Source: Meandrina meandrites
Lineage: Eukaryota > Cnidaria > Anthozoa > Scleractinia > Meandrinidae
Assembly (NCBI GenBank): GCA_963693305.1
Contig: OY855910.1
Location: 22,709,862 to 22,773,861, forward strand
Length of the DNA stretch: 64,000 nucleotides
Reading direction: 5' to 3'
Shown in pieces: positions 43,121 to 54,099 of the stretch. Every line of letters begins with the position of its first letter. Position 1 is the first letter of the stretch. A program made the position numbers and the translations under genes. The notes beneath the pieces are model-generated. The model worked only from the letters and a program-made list of their open reading frames with translations, did not search any database and was not told where the DNA came from.

Positions 43121-44058
43121 GCCCTGTCCTTTTTTTTAGAGACGTTCAAAATATGTCATTGGGGCAGTATTTATGTTCTTACAGGGACTACTGTCATTTT
43201 GTTACAAAGATCATTTGACGACACTGTACTTGGAGAGGGTCAGGTTATCAGCCTCCCAGGCTCAGAAGTGCCGAACAACAATCCACCTGTTTATGTGGTA
43301 TCTACTGAGCCATGTGCTTCTGGCATTCTGGTACCACGCCAGGTTGTGTTTTGGCCTCTGGACATACTGGCCATATAAAGAACAACAGGATCACATGTGC
43401 AAGAGGAGCAGGAATGCAAAAGTGCTGTATCCAGTACTCCTTGTGGAAGCCAAGAAGACTGCTAACTTATTGTCTCCAAGTCATTTAACTTGGTACATTG
43501 ATTATGCAACTTAATGACACTGAACATGAGGGAGGTGGGGACCGCAGTTTGATTAATTTCAAAATGTTGTTGCTTTACTTCAGATGTAAACCCAGGGGTA
43601 GGAAATACGCATATGAACCCATGCACTTTATTGCTTGGGTCAAGGCATTCGATACTAAGAAAACAGCACACTGTGCACTGCATGGCCAGTGTGTAAACCC
43701 AAAAGGTGGGGCAGGAAGCAGTTATGCTAATGGTTTTAAAATGGAACACTGCATACAAGACAACAAAGTCTCGATCAGAGGAATACAAGCAAACCAAACC
43801 CTCAAAGTTGTGCTAAGATGTTCTGGGTCTTCCTATGGGCAAAAAGAGTTTTGCATCCAGGTCGATGGACATTGCAGCATTCCAACAGAATCAACCTGCC
43901 ACACTCATGCCTGTACAACGGAGGATGCTAAAGCCATGCTTGCCATTTTGCCCCAGGTTAAAGCATTCAAATTCCAAGCTGGAAGAACTCTCAATTCATT
44001 TGCAGACATTTCAAAGAGTCAATTGGACAAGCCAGATGTGGCCCTTCTCCATACCTGA
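43121..44058 (+). pseudogene. DUF6589-type protein, copy B, C-terminal part
   Basis: The first 300 bases match 35290-35572. From about 43420 it reads VLYPVLLVEAKKTANLLSP. The frame 43498-44058 is uninterrupted for 186 codons: GRKYAYEPMHFIAWVKAF, VNPKGGAGSSYANGFKMEH, TLKVVLRCSGSSYGQKEF, STCHTHACTTEDAKAML, FQAGRTLNSFADISKS. The order DGD-type strand, KYAxE helix, GGxG-N...xEH, HTHxxxxED and GRxxxSF is the DUF6589 C-terminal signature. The ATG at 43498 is only the first Met in frame; the true exon starts upstream. It is the best-preserved DUF6589 piece in the window and may be recent. Confidence 0.75.
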
Positions 44059-44399
44059 CTAACAACTCACCGACATTCCACAGGGCACTAACAATATTTT
44101 GATTGATGATGCTCCGTGTGCTGCACTAGCAGGGGTGAAACAGCATACTGGTCACTAGAACGAGAACCAATTTCTATAGTTTTCTTTTTTCAGAACTCTC
44201 CATATGATTTGATTTTACTGTGTTGCACCACAAGCAGTGCTATTTTCGTGAAGTTCACTTACTGGCCACTATTGTTCTAATTTGTATCTACTGCTTAGAT
44301 GCTTTCTTCGTTCTTGTTGCTTTGGCCTTGAGTGGGGGTGCCCCTGCACTCATTCCTTTTGTGGGCTGTGGCAGTTTCCCCCTCACCTTTGCTGGGATC
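44059..44399. other. unassigned stretch
   Basis: A 66-codon ORF (44220-44420) with a hydrophobic middle (DAFFVLVALALSGGAPALIP) resembles a membrane segment but has no family match. Confidence 0.3.
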
Positions 44400-44428
44400 A
44401 TTCAATGTAGGTATTCATAAGGAGCAAG

Positions 44429-44900
44429 ATGAGTATTATGAGTATTATCAACTCGACTCCTACAGAATGGGTTATTATTAAAGCGTCTACTGATGTTACA
44501 ATAGCTGACCCCATTCCAAGTATTCCAACTGTTAAAATGGCAAGCGGTTATGTGCCAATCCTTGACCTCTCTCCTAAACAGATTTATCAGACCTTTAAAC
44601 AGCAGAAACAAATTGTGCCCACTGCTAAACAAAAATTAACAAACGCGTACTCGAATGTAGAGATTGAATGGGAAAAGGTTTATTCATTGGCCTTTCAATG
44701 CACTTTGGACACTAAGATCGGGAACTCCAATATAAAATTCTAAATTGTATAATGTTTACAAACGAGAAACTAAATTTAATTGGTGCAGTTGATTCACCAA
44801 ATTGCACTTTCTGTCGAGAGGTAACGGAATCCGTCGAGCATTTACTTTTCTCCTGTAGGATAACCTCTAATTTTTGGAAGCATGTCTTGTCCTGGCGCTG
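44429..44900 (+). pseudogene. LINE reverse-transcriptase C-terminus, second element
   Basis: The frame 44429-44743 contains PILDLSPKQIYQTFKQQKQ, VPTAKQKLTNAYSNVEIEW and KVYSLAFQCTLDTKIG. After a frameshift near 44735 it continues FTNEKLNLIGAVDSPNCTF CREVTESVEHLLFSC. The C-x2-C...H-x4-C end is the zf-RVT-type motif. It differs clearly from the LINE at 38050, so this is another family. Sequence then passes without a UTR into the Gag-like segment. Confidence 0.7.
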
Positions 44901-44989
44901 AGATAATGCTGTTCATGTTGGGATGCAAGATGCATAAAGAGATCGAAGGAATGCAAAACCACCAAAATTGGACCTTCCAAGTGCATTGG

Positions 44990-45431
44990 CATTATTATCA
45001 GGGAATCAGCAAGTTGCCAGGTTGTGACCAACTGAGCAGCAACAAGAGAAGGCCTGAAAAAACAGGGTCCTTGTTTTATTTGCCTTGGAAAAAACCGCCT
45101 TGCTAAAGATTGCCCTTTGAAAATTATCTCCTTTACATGCTCATGGAGACATCATGTTAGCCTGTGCAAAAAAGAATCACAAGAGCGACAGCCACCCACA
45201 AATCAAATACATGAAAATGCCACCGACTCCAAGAGAAAAGAGATGCCTTACAACACAAGACCTTATCAGCTTTTGCAGACAAGTACAAGTACACCAAATA
45301 CCTTTAATGTGGGGGTGCAAGATTCAATCCTGTTGCAAACTGCTCAAGCATTAATTGGAAATGACGGTACAAGCGCAATGGAACAGCTCACTACTAGGAG
45401 TGTGTGTGAAAATCATGTGAAAGACACGTGA
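44990..45431 (+). pseudogene. BEL/Pao-type Gag zinc-knuckle fragment
   Basis: With a frame change near 45075 the reading gives GLKKQGPCFICLGKNRLAKD C, then FTCSWRHHVSLCKKES. These are two CCHC-like knuckles: C-x2-C-x4-[R for H]-x4-C, and a variant with HH. Paired knuckles followed by a Ser/Thr-rich segment are typical of the Gag-protease junction of BEL/Pao elements. The frame ends at 45431 inside the CATGTGAAA cluster. The first knuckle's His is replaced, so it is not functional. Confidence 0.55.
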
Positions 45432-45765
45432 AAATAAGCAACCATGTGAAATTAACTATGTGAAGACAACAAATAAAATGAATGCAAGATTCACGAGCAT
45501 GTGAAACTTTTGTCAAGCAAGTGAAAAGTTTCAAAAGGCATGAGAAATCCAAGCTTCACAATTACCAACTATGTGAATTACTGTGTGAAAAAAAAGTAAA
45601 TAAAGCCTTAAAAATTGAATTACTGTGTGAAAAAAAAAAACAACCAATTAATTAAATAATGCCTCAAAAAATCATGCGAAATTGTGTGTGAAACAGAATA
45701 TGGTAAGTGATAAAATAAAGCCATTAGCTTATAGGTCGAAAAAAAAACCCAAGTGCATGTGAAAT
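45399..45765. repeat. cluster of (CA)TGTGAAA words, copy 2
   Basis: At least fourteen GTGAAA-centred words, mostly CATGTGAAA or TGTGTGAAA, lie in about 370 bases with AAAA-rich spacers and no constant period. All but a few are in the plus orientation here, whereas copy 1 (12098-12420) has both orientations. Confidence 0.75.
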
Positions 45766-48067
45766 ATGAATGATTTGTAAATTAGAATAAACATAAATGC
45801 TTACAGCTGCTTACAGTATGATGTTAAACCACCTTGCATTTAATTCATTTACTCATGTCATTATAATTGGTTTCTTACTACTGGAATACTCGTTCTTTAA
45901 GGTCTCGGGTGACACATGGCCATGAATAAATTCATTAGGCAAAATTTTGCTTTTCCTACATCTTTTTAAACGCTTATATCTCGGCCGTTTTGGATACAAT
46001 TGAGCTGAAATTTTCCAGAGACATAAAAGAATGATGGAAGTTTACGAATGATTTGGTAGTTTTGCCAAATCCATGATTTTGTGTCCAAGTTTGCGGATCG
46101 AGTAGAAGGAAGACCTCTAGTGTGTCATGACAGAGAAGGATTTGCCAGTGAGTGAACATCATTTAAATGTGCAAATTTGAATTTAACGCCTTCTATCTTT
46201 TTTTAAAAAGCACTATTTTAGAATTCTGCTTCTGTCATGACACACTACAGTATCCCTGGTATACCTCTCTGCAATGCTAGCTTATGAAGTTCTAAATCCG
46301 TGAGGAACTCTTGGACACAAAATTGTCGGAAAAGTCCAAACTTTGAGATTTCCGCGGGTGTTCCGATTAAAACACAAGCACCAAGGGAGGTAATTATGGT
46401 AATTTTGGTAATTATGGTAATTGCATTCCACGCTTTATGTCAGAAAAGAACAATGCATTTTCAAAAGGAACGCCTTTATGTATGAATTGTGATGCATTTA
46501 CTCTATTTTTTTACTTACTCTGTTTTTTTACTTTTTACTTTGATGTTTAAATCATTGAAACAAGGATATCTATTTTCAGAGCCGATTTATTACGTTACGT
46601 TTGAGTAAACATTTTGTTCACAGGATCCGTGCCACACGTGAACACTTCAAATCACGCACCATATTTTAGAATTATTATTTTATTCAGTCACGAATGTTTC
46701 GTACACTTTCGATATCTGTCGTTGCACTTCATGCATACCCCTTAAATAAATGCATAATGAACCTAATGTGTCACCTGCAACCTTAATCCATGCCTTGAAA
46801 CAAGCACACTACACATGTTGACACGAGTCGAAAAAGTTGTAAATTTCATAAAAATACAAACAGTCAAACATGGAAATGAATATTAATTTTCTAGCTTCAC
46901 ATTTCTGTAAATGTCTGGGGATTCTAACCTCAAACACAACAAAATAAAAAATGAGCATCACTTCAAAACAAAATCATTGTTTGCCGAGATTTAGAAACAA
47001 TGTATTAGAATTAAGGTTTGACCATTTTGTTCTCAACTACACCGATGTCTCATCGTGGAGCAAAACTTTCCACCCTTCATAATCTCGAAAAACTTGGCAG
47101 ATAAACTGATATGCATTTCATTTTCACCATTTATTCCTTTTTAAAACCTTGAAAATCCACCAGACTGAGATTTGTAGAACAAGGAATCATCTCCTTTGAT
47201 CAGCTTGCGATTGCACGCCATTTATTATTGAGACCGCACTTTAAGGGTCAAGCGGTCTTCTGTGATACAACCAATCACGGTGCGTGAATTACCCCAAGTG
47301 ATCATGTTCATGTCGTTATTCTTTCTCCCTTTTGGCGCCATTGTTTTAAATTCTGTTCCCCTTGTATTGACGTTGTTGGTCAATCGTTCGTGATCAAAAA
47401 TGTGAACACAAGAGGTTGAATTCTAGACTGCTGCTTTCATTTATGTGTTTCGCTTACAGTATTTATAGAGATCAGATTGTGCTGTGCTAAAAGAGAGAGT
47501 TTCCTGCATTACACAGCATGATGATTTCTCACCGATGACCAACAGATCCGTGTTATCACAAGCGGGTCCACTTCTGCGGGACAAGAACAGAAGAGGGTAT
47601 CGTTGTCGTGATGGCCAAACTGAAAGCCAGTAAGTAGCCTGTATGATAAGGTTTGTTATGTACCTCAGCTCGTGCAAAGGGTTCACAGGTTTTCTGATAA
47701 TTCCCACATGTCAGAACTCTTTGTAGTATGAGGCATGCTATTCTCATTCAGACATGCTAATAAGTGGCCTTAGCTGGGACGACGCGGCTTCAGTAGTTGT
47801 ACATATGTCGATACACTTTCTTTTCGTCACGCACTTTCTACATTTACTGCTTCGGAATAGGTGCCTTGTGATAGTAATGTATTCAGTTTATATTCTCATG
47901 GAAGTTTCAGTGCTTAAGTGCCAATATGGATGTTTTTGAGACCTAATAACGATGGTTATTGTTTCACAAGATCTTCCTGGCAACACTGTCATGTTTGAGC
48001 CAGCATTTTTGTCTCACGACTACAGTATGGCACGACAAGAAGCATGTCATTGATTTTCCATAACGGT
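45766..48067. other. unassigned AT-rich stretch
   Basis: Short ORFs (45974-46162, 46300-46485, 47441-47747, 47754-47939) show no domains. A triplicated TAATTATGGTAATTT sits at 46389-46423. GC rises at 47270-47420, where a promoter might lie, but no exon could be assigned. Confidence 0.4.
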
Positions 48068-48140
48068 AAGGTAAGGTAACATCTTTATTTATAGAGGGTA
48101 GCACTTAATAGCTATAAAGCTAATAAACCTGTGGCCCTCC
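48068..48140 (-). mobile_element. non-LTR retrotransposon 3' end with TTACC tail
   Basis: On the minus strand the segment reads GGCCACAGGTTTATTAGC... CTATAAATAAAGATG and ends in repeats of TTACC (plus strand GGTAAGGTAAGGTAAC at 48066-48081). A short 3' end closed by a pentanucleotide tail is typical of a LINE or SINE insertion. The partner family is not present here. Confidence 0.5.
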
Positions 48141-48576
48141 TATTTACAATTGAAGGGGTCAAAGCAAGAAACGCAGATTGAGTTTTTGGCAAAATTGAAA
48201 ATTGTCAAAAACAACTCCAAAACTCGCATGTGGCTTTGTTTACATGTGTTAAACACTGTCCTGCATTTATTTTCGCTAGTTTGAGCTTGTTCTTGGAGAA
48301 AAAAAGAAGAGAAAATTACTATTAGCGAATCATTGTTCCAGAACGAATCTAAATGTTTATGCTGGTTTCATTGTTCGGAGTAACAAAAGGTTTTTTGTTT
48401 CTCTTCCTGTTTTTGTAATTCAGTTGGGAGATCTGGAAATGTTCGGTACAGCAAATATTGTGACGTAAGCTTTTCGCGCGCAAAGCCTCTTCAGATTTTA
48501 ATCGGACAAGTTGAATGCTCACTTTCGCGCATGAAGTGCACTTCTCTCCACTGATTCTCGCTTATTTGACATATAT

Positions 48577-48876
48577 TTGCGCCCGTCTGGTGGTAGAAGG
48601 ACATCATAAAGTCTGAATACCCGCAAGATCGCTAGCGAGCCTTAAAGAAGCGAGGTTCGTTTGTTCCATGATCGGGACTCTGATTCCAGACGGAAAGAGT
48701 TTAAACGCACTTCTCTTCCAAACCAAGTTCACCTTCGTTTGTTTGGGCTCATTTGCCATCATTTGGCGTGTTGAATGTTTGGAAATGAAGACTGGCTTTT
48801 CGACTCTATAATTTTCTGTTGAATTTTTAGCGTAGGACTGTCCGTGTCGAAGAAACTCAGGGATATCCCATAATAA
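48577..48876 (+). repeat. dispersed repeat, copy 2 (sister 6036-6372)
   Basis: GCCCGTCTGGTGGTAGAAGG, GACATCATAAAGTCTG and the later GGATATCCCATAAT occur in the same order as in the copy near 6 kb, with different interior. Confidence 0.7.
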
Positions 48877-49297
48877 TCTAATGCATTGATCGTGATTATT
48901 GCGTTATTTTTGAGCGTGACTTGACAGTCCGGCGAAAGGCGCGGCGGCAAAGTCTTCATTCATTTCACGTGTGCAAAAAGAACAGAATAGGAGCTTACTG
49001 CAAGTCGAGCAGAATGAAAATCAACCATTTAGATTTTGTGAGTGCACATCATGGAATTCCATTGATTGCTTCATCGCTGCCTGTCGAGAGGAATGAAAGG
49101 ACAAGACTGAACCTGGGCTCGCATGTAAGTTTTTTGTTTGTTTAAGCTGACTTGTTCTTTCCCATCGGTTTTCCAGCCGGCTTAAATTCGATTCAGTGTA
49201 TTCACAACATGCCTGTAGGAGAAACAGCCTATTCAGCTTAAAACTAACTTCTTTTGTGTTGTCTGAAAAAACCGTTTTATGAAACCAGACTTTTACT

Positions 49298-49673
49298 ACC
49301 ATTTTCGAGCTACCGTGAACGGCTAACTTTTTAGCGCGTTTTCTCACGATCGAGCAAAACATTCAAGTTTGTCTAGACAAACAGTCGCGTTTTGCAAGTG
49401 AACCAAAGATCAAGATCGCTGTCTCAGCATTTACCAGAAATATAAAGCCGCCATTTGCTGTCGACATTCATTGAAGAAACATAAAACGTCGACGCAAAAG
49501 TTTTCGAAACCTGTGTTTCATGACCAGAAACACACAGGCCGAGTTGCCAAAACTTGACATGTTTACGCTCCAAACGCGACGGTTTGTCTAGGCAAACTTG
49601 AATGCTTTACGCGTGAAAATTCGCGGAAAAAAGTTCGCCGTTCACGGTAGTTCGAAAATGGAAGTATCTTTTT
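49298..49673. mobile_element. palindromic MITE of about 375 bp
   Basis: Arms 49298-49395 and 49571-49673 are inverted over about 100 bp (TTTTCGAGCTACCGTGAACG, AACATTCAAGTTTGTCTAGA). The stem could fold almost completely. The loop of about 175 bp has GTCGAC words but no gene. Confidence 0.8.
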
Positions 49674-49857
49674 TAGTGAAACGGACTGAATTTGCTTTGC
49701 TAACGGCAGTGTTATTCACAAAAAATAATCATTTCGCTTAGCGAGATTTACGGATTGCAAAACGTTCACTCTCTAGACACTAATCCTTGACTTTATTTAG
49801 ATACCGACTCATGCCATGCAATTCAAAAGTAGAGATTTCTTTATCTTTGCTAGGATA

Positions 49858-49905
49858 ACCCTATGCTAACCCTAACCTTTTACCCTAACCCCTAGGGTTA
49901 ATGTT
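49858..49905. repeat. telomere-like CCCTAA cluster
   Basis: Five CCCTA(A)-type words occur within 48 bases (AACCCTATGCTAACCCTAAC, TACCCTAACCCCTAGGGTTA), a degenerate match to the TTAGGG telomere repeat, with one inverted copy. Confidence 0.6.
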
Positions 49906-50177
49906 TGTAGAGTTAAAACAGTAATCGGTTCAACTTCGCTGGTTTCATTGTTTCGCGGAACAAAAGGTTTCTTTCGTCAAAGTCCAGTTTTTGCATGCGT
50001 AATTTTTTGGAAACAAGGCAGACAACAGCGGGAAAAAATACAGGACAGTGTTTAACACACGTAAACAAACTCGCACGCGAAATTTGGAGTTGTTTTGACA
50101 ATGTTCAATTTAGCCAAAAACTTAATCTGCGCGTCTTGCCCTCATGCCTTCAATTGTTAAAAAACTAAGTATACAAT

Positions 50178-50440
50178 AATATATAAGAAACGAAATTATT
50201 AATCACAAAACTAATTAAAAACTATTCTAAAAAGGATAATCTTAAATTAAAATGGTCAATAAAATATTGTAATATATAAGAAACGAAATTATTAATCACA
50301 AAACTAATTAAAAACTATTTGAAAAACGATAATCTTAAATTAGAATCTTAAACGATTAATCTTAATAATCTAAAATAATCTTAAACGATTAATCTTAATA
50401 ATCTAAAATAATCTTAAACGATTAATCTTAATCTTAAAGA
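50178..50440. repeat. AT-rich tandem duplications
   Basis: A segment of about 50 bases with ATATAAGAAACGAAATTATT occurs twice (50178 and 50270), and a 34-bp AATCTTAAACGATTAATC unit occurs three to four times after 50345. Confidence 0.85.
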
Positions 50441-50544
50441 AGCCGCACATATAAATCGACTCTGGTAAGTTACATCAGTAGCCTGTGTTGCAGACAAATC
50501 GAAGAAAACTGAAACAGTAGAAGCTAGATAATAGTAATTTCTAT

Positions 50545-50730
50545 ATGCGGAAACAAGGGGAAAACATGAAGGATTCGATTATAATTTATTTCTTGATTCT
50601 CTTTGTAATTCAGTCATCCCTGCATTGCGCGTATAAAGTATTAATGATTGCGAACCCCGAAAGCGACGTCAACGAATATGCAAGGGTTTTGTCTTATGAA
50701 TGTAAGACATTCAACATTTTCGTCTTTTGA
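50545..50730 (+). CDS. short ORF with a signal-peptide-like start
   Basis: MKDSIIIYFLILFVIQSS (from the second Met, 50566) followed by LHCAYKVLMIANPESD looks like a signal peptide, a cleavage region and a first beta strand. The sequence could be a first exon of a secreted or ER enzyme; the KVLM strand after the signal recalls the N-terminus of UDP-glycosyltransferases. That is weak, and the stop at 50728 without a clear donor argues against it. The family is unknown. Confidence 0.25.
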   Translation: MRKQGENMKDSIIIYFLILFVIQSSLHCAYKVLMIANPESDVNEYARVLSYECKTFNIFVF

Positions 50731-50810
50731 TCAATGTAACCAGTTATATTAATTCTGGCAGGAAATACGTGGTTGTGCAAACCTCACATCCTCGCTGTTC
50801 ATCTACGAAC

Positions 50811-51175
50811 TGAACTGTTGTTATCTGTGGGCAGAATATTAACCTCGCGCTAAATTATTCTGTCTTACTTGGGTAGTCAGTTCTTCACGGAACTGTTGTT
50901 ATTTGTGGGCAGAATAATAACCTCGCGCTAAATTATTGTCTTACTTGGGTGTTCAGTTCTTCACTCAACTGTTGTTATCTGTGGGCAGAATATTAACCTC
51001 GCGCTAATTCTGTCTTACTCCGGTAGTCAGTTCTTCATTGAACTGTTGTAATCTGTGGCCAGAATATTAACCCAGCGATAATTTTTTTCTGCTTTCATGG
51101 GCAGTTAGCCTGTTATTGAACTGTTTTAGCATATTAATCTCGCACTTCATTGTTTGTTGTTTTCCTTGGATAGTC
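50811..51175. repeat. minisatellite, about 77-bp units
   Basis: Units starting at 50811, 50891, 50968, 51041 and 51118 share AACTGTTGTTATCTGTGGGC, AGAATATTAACCTCGCGCTA and TAGTCAGTTCTTC. The first three are closely similar; the last two are increasingly diverged. Confidence 0.9.
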
Positions 51176-51405
51176 ACCTTTTATTTTATTTAGAGAAAAA
51201 TTGACCTCGTGCTCCAACAAATATCTGTTTCTTGTTTTCTTTCTCTACAGGGAAGCCGCGAATATTATATCTGACACCTTACAGTACGTTGCGGCAATTC
51301 AATGCGCAAACTATGTTCTTTTGTTACCGATCTTAATTACCTTAGCGGAGATTCAATCTTCACTAAGATAATTTGCATAAAATTTTTTGAAGGCCTAAGC
51401 TTGTC

Positions 51406-53660
51406 ATGACAGATTTGAAACCTCGCGGAGTCGCCCGCCTCAAAGTCAAGAATCCCAAGACACAAAAGAAATACTCCATTGAATTTGTTGTCGTTCCTGA
51501 TGGCTTAACGCCCCTGATAGGCGCATGTACAGCGCGGCAAATGGAACTGATAACTGTGCATCAAGATAATTTCGTGACAGTTCCACCTCCACACAAGCAG
51601 TTGTGCGAGGACATCAGAAAGATTGAAACAGCAGACGAGCTAGTCCGCTGCCATGCAGAAGTGTTCTCAAAGGAGCTTGGAACCCTACCCGGTACAGTGC
51701 ATCTACAGATAGATGAAAATGCAGAACTATCCATTACGCCCTCACACCGAGTTCTGACTGCCCTTAAGAGGAAAGTTTAAAGATGAACTCGACCGACTGG
51801 AGAGTCTAGAAGTACTAGCGAAAGTGGACGAGCCCACAGCATGGGTGAGCAGCGTTGTTATCGTAACCAAGAAGTCAGGCGCTCTAAGGATATGCATAGA
51901 TCCACGCCCTTTAAACCAAGTCCTCGAGAGAGAAACACACCAACTGCCGATCCTAAATGACTTAATGCCATAGCTAGCGCGAGCGAAGGTATTCTCGACT
52001 GTTGACCTGACTGCAGGTTACTGGCATTGCATTCTCGATCATGAATCAAGCCTCCTCACTACATTTGCCACTCCCTTCGGAAGGTATAGATGGAAAAGGC
52101 TTCCCTTTGGCTTGTCAGCATCCAGTGAGATCTTTCAGAAGAGAGTTAGTCAGCCCTAGAGGGACTAGATGGAATACTAAACATCATCGACGCTCTCCTC
52201 TTATATGGAGTTGGAGACACTGAAGATGAAGCTATTGCCGACCATGACCGGAAGTTGGAAGCACTACTTCAAAGATTCAGAGCACGCGGTATTGCACTCA
52301 ATAAGAACAAGTTGAAGTTACACATCACAGAAGTGCCATTCATGGGTCATATCTTCAGCAAAGAAGGCCTTAAGATTGACCCCAACAAGGCGAAAACAGT
52401 ACTAGAGATGCCACGTCCCGAAGACGTTGAGGGAGTGCAGAGATTAAATGGATTTGTCATCTACTTGGCTAAGTTCCTGCCCAGACTAGCAGAACACATG
52501 GAGCCGATACGTCGGTTGACAAGGCAAGACACCGAATTCAATTGGACAGAGGAGCAGGGGAACACATTTCGAGAAGTCAAGCAACTTGTGACCACTGCAC
52601 CGGTCCTCAGCTACTACAACCCCAAGGCCGAGCTCGAAATACAATGTGATGCCAGCCACACAGGCCTTGGAGCAGCCCTCCCACAAAGAGGAAGACCAAT
52701 TGCATATACCAGCAGAGCGCTCACAGAAACCGAGCAACCATACACACAGATCGAAAAGGAGATGCTTGCAATCGTCTTCTCACTAGAGAAATTCCATCAA
52801 TACACCTATGGACGCCACGTGAAAATACAAAGCGACCACAAACCGCTTGAATCCATCTTACAGAAGCCTCTCGCATGTGCGGCAAGATGACTACAGGGTA
52901 TGATGTTAAGGCTTCAAAAATATGACTATGAAGTGCGGTATGAACACGGTGAGAATCTACACCTAGCTGACACCCTCTCCAGAGCCTACCTGCCAACCAC
53001 TGCCTATCCTTCTGGGGCCGAATCGAACACATCAATGCAGAAGCTTTTCTTCCCGTGTCCACTTTGAGGCTTTAATAGATCCAACAGGCCACTGACAGCG
53101 ACGAAGCGTTGCAACTCCTCAAGAACGTCATTCTATGCAGGTGGCCAGAACACCACAGTCAAGTACCATCACAGATTACACCTTACTTCAGCATCAGAGA
53201 CGAAATAACCATACAAGACGGAGTTATCTTCTGTGGACAACGAATCGTTGTTCCCGTCAGCCTACAACGTGACATGAAACAAAAGCTTCACACATCACAC
53301 CTCGGTGCTGAATCCTGTTTACAAAGAGCACGAGAAACCATATTTTGGCCCGGTAAGAACGCCGAAGTGAAGGAGTTGATATTATCTTGTGAAACCTGTC
53401 ACAAGTACGAAACTAGCAATCAGAAGGAGTGTCTGATGCCACATGAAGTGCCCAGCCAACCATGGGAACAAATAGAAGTCAACCTGTTCGAGCTTAACAA
53501 GAAAGAATTCATGGTAACTGTGGATTACTTCAGCAACATTTGGGAGGTTGATCACCTGACAGTTCCAGTTCCCATAATCAAACAAGCAAGGAAGGTCTCA
53601 GAAAGGAAGACATCTCCTCAACTACGCGATCAGAAGAGAAGACTGCCAAGGTAAAATATG
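51406..53660 (+). pseudogene. Ty3/gypsy pol, decayed (protease end, RT, RNase H, partial integrase)
   Basis: Order: protease-RT linker (LIGACTARQMELITVHQDNF); then, after a frameshift near 51765, the RT fingers with KKSGALRICIDPRPLNQ, motif A (STVDLTAGYWH) and motif B (LPFGLSASSEIFQKR). Motif C reads IIDALLLYG where IIDDILVYG-like is expected, so the second catalytic Asp is Ala. The thumb (KVPFMGHIFS-like, LKIDPNKAK) follows, then RNase H with QCDASHTGLGAAL, QIEKEMLAI and QSDHKPLES (D, E, D kept). The integrase finger (HTSHLGAESC...CETCHKYE) is intact. The core breaks after VTVDYFSNIWEVDHL and jumps to the C-terminal end. Stops lie at about 51972 and 52888. No Gag or LTR was found. It resembles the gypsy class of the 29-kb remnant but is distinct in sequence. 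Confidence 0.9.
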
Positions 53661-54099
53661 AAGAATAGAGGGTGCGAGAATTTAAACAGCACTGGAAAGA
53701 CGACTATCCCCAGGTAGAGCACAATCCAGTGAAAGACAATGTTTTGCAAAGTATGAAAGGTTGCTCTTTGTTTGTTTGTTTGTTTGTTTGTTTTGTTTCT
53801 AACTATGAGCCTTTAATAATAGTCTTGTCCATCATCAGGAATAAGTTATAACCATGATTCTCATTCTCCCCAAAATATTTGGTTATTCAGCATCTTAAAA
53901 CATTATACTTATTTTGAGAATTTTTGTTTTCTCAATAAAGGTGTGCCATGCATTTTCTCCTCTTCCTGATAAGTCAAGTGTTCTCTTCAAGGGTACTGAA
54001 GGCACTGGAAAATATCGCGTCAAATCTCTCAAATCAAACAACACCTCTAGCAACCATCAAAATTGCTAAAAAAACAACAATGCTAAACAGCCCTTACCA
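53661..54099. repeat. unassigned stretch with a (TTTG)n microsatellite
   Basis: TTTG is repeated about eight times at 53768-53800. Nothing else is recognised. Any LTR of the preceding gypsy would lie here but shows no partner. Confidence 0.5.

Larger units (their letters stand above)
48143..50158. mobile_element. 2-kb element with 120-bp inverted ends
   Basis: The left arm 48143-48263 (ACAATTGAAGG, GCAGATTGAGTTTTTGGC, ACAACTCCAAA, GTGTTAAACACTGTCCTG) is matched in reverse complement by 50041-50158 at roughly 80% identity. A further shared word pair (GCTGGTTTCATTGTT...ACAAAAGG at 48360 and 49939) is in direct orientation. The interior holds the dispersed repeat 48577-48876 and a palindromic MITE. 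No coding sequence is recognised. Confidence 0.75.

Noticed and set aside
50545..50730. Firm assignment as a UDP-glycosyltransferase N-terminus
   Set aside because: Only the signal peptide plus one strand resemble that family; the conserved His region is absent before the stop, so it was left unassigned.
52486..53062. Minus-strand ORFs of 83 and 113 codons
   Set aside because: Antisense shadows of the gypsy RNase H and integrase region.
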